64,000 nucleotides of DNA from Rhabdornis inornatus (lineage: Eukaryota > Chordata > Aves > Passeriformes > Rhabdornithidae): assembly GCA_013397075.1 (NCBI GenBank), contig VWZS01004784.1, positions 259,263 through 323,262 of the forward strand, read 5' to 3'. Below the pieces are notes generated by a model, which worked only from the letters and a program-made list of their open reading frames with translations, did no database searches and was not told the origin of the DNA. Shown here in pieces: positions 61,725 through 64,000 of this stretch. The position numbers were made by a program, and so were the translations under genes. Numbering within the stretch: position 1 is the stretch's first letter; each line of letters opens with the position of its first letter.

Positions 61725-64000
61725 GAGTTATTATGGGAATGCTGCCAATACATGCAGATAGAATTCAAAGAAAAAGCCTCATTCCTACATAGTAGCTGTT
61801 GGGTTTTTTTTGCTTTTTTCAAAACAGACTTGCTTCTCATTTCTGTACTCCAGGGAAAGAGACATTTGCAACTAACGATGTTTGCAAGTAGAAGAATAAT
61901 TAGGAAGAACAACAGCATATATGTCAGAACCAGTATTACATTTTAAGCTTTTTCTCTGTGGTTTTGTTTTTTTTTTGTCCTGACCTAATGGGATGTGTTT
62001 CTCAGATGTAAATGATATGAAACAGAGGTTGTTTATGGAGCAATTGCTTTCCAGAAGATGCTTGCATGCTAAAATGCTGCTCCACTGGTTTAAACCATTA
62101 AGGAAAATAATAACTTGTCCTATTCATAAAGATAAGCATGAATGAAAATCTGTGATTCAAATTCACGGTCAACTCTTTTTCCTGCCAGCTGAACTTGTGT
62201 TGAAGTGAAAATGGTGTTTTATCCTGATGTTACATGGGTATCATTGGATGTACTTGGGGAAATATTCATCCCTAATTTCTCTACCTGCCCAAAATCATCC
62301 TCCATTTTTGAACCCTTTCCAGTACTTCAAAAACATGTTTTCAAGAACGTTACCATGTTTCTTACAGAACAATTTTCATCAGCAGTCATAAAAGTGCTTA
62401 AATAACAGTGGAAAAATGATGCGGGACAAGTGATGTGGAGAAGGCATCCCCAGGTGATACCAAGGCCAGAGATAGAAAATGAGCACATGTCCACTAACTG
62501 GAGACAGCCTTGGACCAGTAAACTGCCCTCTTGAGGTACAGCTTGATGTCCTTCTGACCAAGGGAAAAGTTACCCCCATGCAGGCTCCTTCAGCCTCCCC
62601 ACAGGGAGTAGGACTGTTATTCCCAGTGGTCTGATATCCCTGAATTGACAGACAAAACAATGGATAAACAGATCTTGTGGACAAGGGAAATCTGTCACAG
62701 GGCTTCTCACCCTTGCCTTGTCTGGCTGAGAGAGGAAGAATGCTCTCATGTTTTGGTCCTCGGGGGTCTTGGAATCAGGGCTGGAGATTCCTGTTTTGAC
62801 ATCTAACCACTCTTCCCCATGCCTCAGTTTCCCTCGTATTTTCCTACTTCGACACTTTGCCTTTTGGAGTCTGCTTTAACATAATTTGTTCTAGCAGAAA
62901 CTTGCTCCATGTTTTTTACACAGTAACTCATATGGTGAGATCCTGAGGCAACTGCAGCTTATAAAAATAATAAAAGCCTTTGAGAAAGGGTAGCAAATTT
63001 GTTTCCATGCTACCAAGATGCTTCTTGTTAAACCCTGAAATCTTTTTACCTATGGGTATGAATGAGGTTTGGTATTTCTAGTCACAGTTCTCTTGGGAGG
63101 AATATGGGCAATAGCTGTTGTAAAACACTGGTACCTCAACAACAGAGAAAGCTCAGTCCCTTTCCAGCCTTCTGTATTTAAAAAAAATTAGTGTTCTGAG
63201 AGGTAAGGAGAGACTTTTATTTTCCTTCACAGAATTTCTTATGCATTCATTCTATGATCTGACACTCCAGATGGGAAGAGAGAGAATAGAAGGTTGGACA
63301 ATCATGCTTGTATATTTAAGACAAAGTAATGGAATTTTAAAATGTTTTGTTTTCTGGTAAATCAAATACATTCATTTTATTTTGTTTTTCTAATTATGTT
63401 TTCTAGTGCAGCTGGAGAAAGAGGTCTGCAGTGGTTTACAATACAGACAAAATAAACAGTTTCCCTACAGTATGTGTATCCAAATACAATAATCCTGCTC
63501 CAAGGAGGGAGAGGACTCTAAACCAAGGGAGGAAATATGAACAATTAGACCTGATTAAGAAGAAACAGAATTTTTCTTGTCTTGATTTGAATCTGGGACC
63601 CAATTAAAACCAGATTCATTTTGGGAATAGTTAAAAAGTTCCCACTGCTGCATACCCATACTGGAAAGAGGTAATTTGGTTTCCAGGGAAATGGCTTTTT
63701 TCTCTGTGTTAGAGATGCAAAACTGATCCCAGTCCACACAGGGAGTATTGGCAAGGAAGAAAGCATGCACATGCTATGGTTCAACTATTCACCTTAAGTG
63801 ACTGATGGCCCCAGCTTGCTCACCTGTCTCCAGAAAGGAAACGTTCTTTTTTTGTCTCATCTGCAAAATTTTGCACTGTCGTTTTTTGTTCAGGAAACAT
63901 AATCCTAAATCTACCCCTCAGTTCCTGGGGTAGGTGCAAGACAAGACACAGCAAGAAAGGAGCAGTGTAGTCTTTAGGCTGCTCCTGGTGGTTCGTGTCC

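Larger units (their letters stand above)
56967..64000. other. Gene-free interval to the window end
   Basis: No gene or named repeat recognised. It holds an ACA microsatellite (57383-57407), an A-rich tract (61701-61724) and a possible conserved block at 60860-61040. The 161-codon minus frame at 60040-60525 has no domain and is overlapped by open plus frames. Confidence 0.55.

Overview
This window looks like vertebrate, specifically avian, non-coding DNA, and most likely from a songbird. It is AT-rich and CpG-poor, with no bacterial-style gene packing, no operons, and no long open frame that resembles a known cellular protein. The avian call rests on interspersed repeats: a degraded CR1 LINE 3' end with its ATTCTATG-type tail (796-1578, minus), a second CR1 3' tail (22289-22391, minus), and a solo LTR with the 3' end I know from songbird ERVL-type elements (8063-8788, plus). 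I found no host protein-coding gene, tRNA, rRNA or recognisable snRNA. The window therefore reads as intergenic sequence or the interior of a very large intron. I cannot say which gene it belongs to.

Layout. 1-8 kb: unannotated sequence with one CR1 fragment. 8.06-8.79 kb: a complete 726-bp solo LTR, TG...CA, flanked by a perfect 5-bp target duplication (GGTGG) and forming the only CpG-rich patch in the window. 8.8-22 kb: gene-free, with several AT-rich stretches dense in homeodomain-type motifs (about 10.0, 17.8-18.1, 18.9-19.1 and 19.6-19.95 kb) that are plausible conserved non-coding elements, plus a TCTA microsatellite at 18.1 kb. 22.3 kb: the short CR1 tail. 25.2 kb: a 130-bp A-rich tract. 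25.65-25.72 kb: a striking near-perfect hairpin with 29-bp arms and a 15-nt loop. 28.4-30.2 kb: fragments of ancient LINEs, namely an L3/CR1-like 3' tail on the plus strand, a reverse-transcriptase fragment (minus) and an endonuclease C-terminal fragment (minus) that may come from one old element. 30-64 kb: gene-free, with microsatellites, two short tandem duplications, a 15-bp minisatellite and one more ancient LINE tail at 49.85 kb.

Nothing here forms a multi-gene system. The item most worth follow-up is the hairpin at 25,649-25,721. Its arms carry no mismatches, so it is either recent (template-switch inverted duplication, or a miniature element with 20-bp terminal repeats flanked by CACTAGTG) or maintained as a structured RNA. 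Next are the old LINE endonuclease fragment, which still reads open for nearly 100 codons, and the candidate conserved elements. All of these are settled by comparison with other bird genomes, which I could not do.
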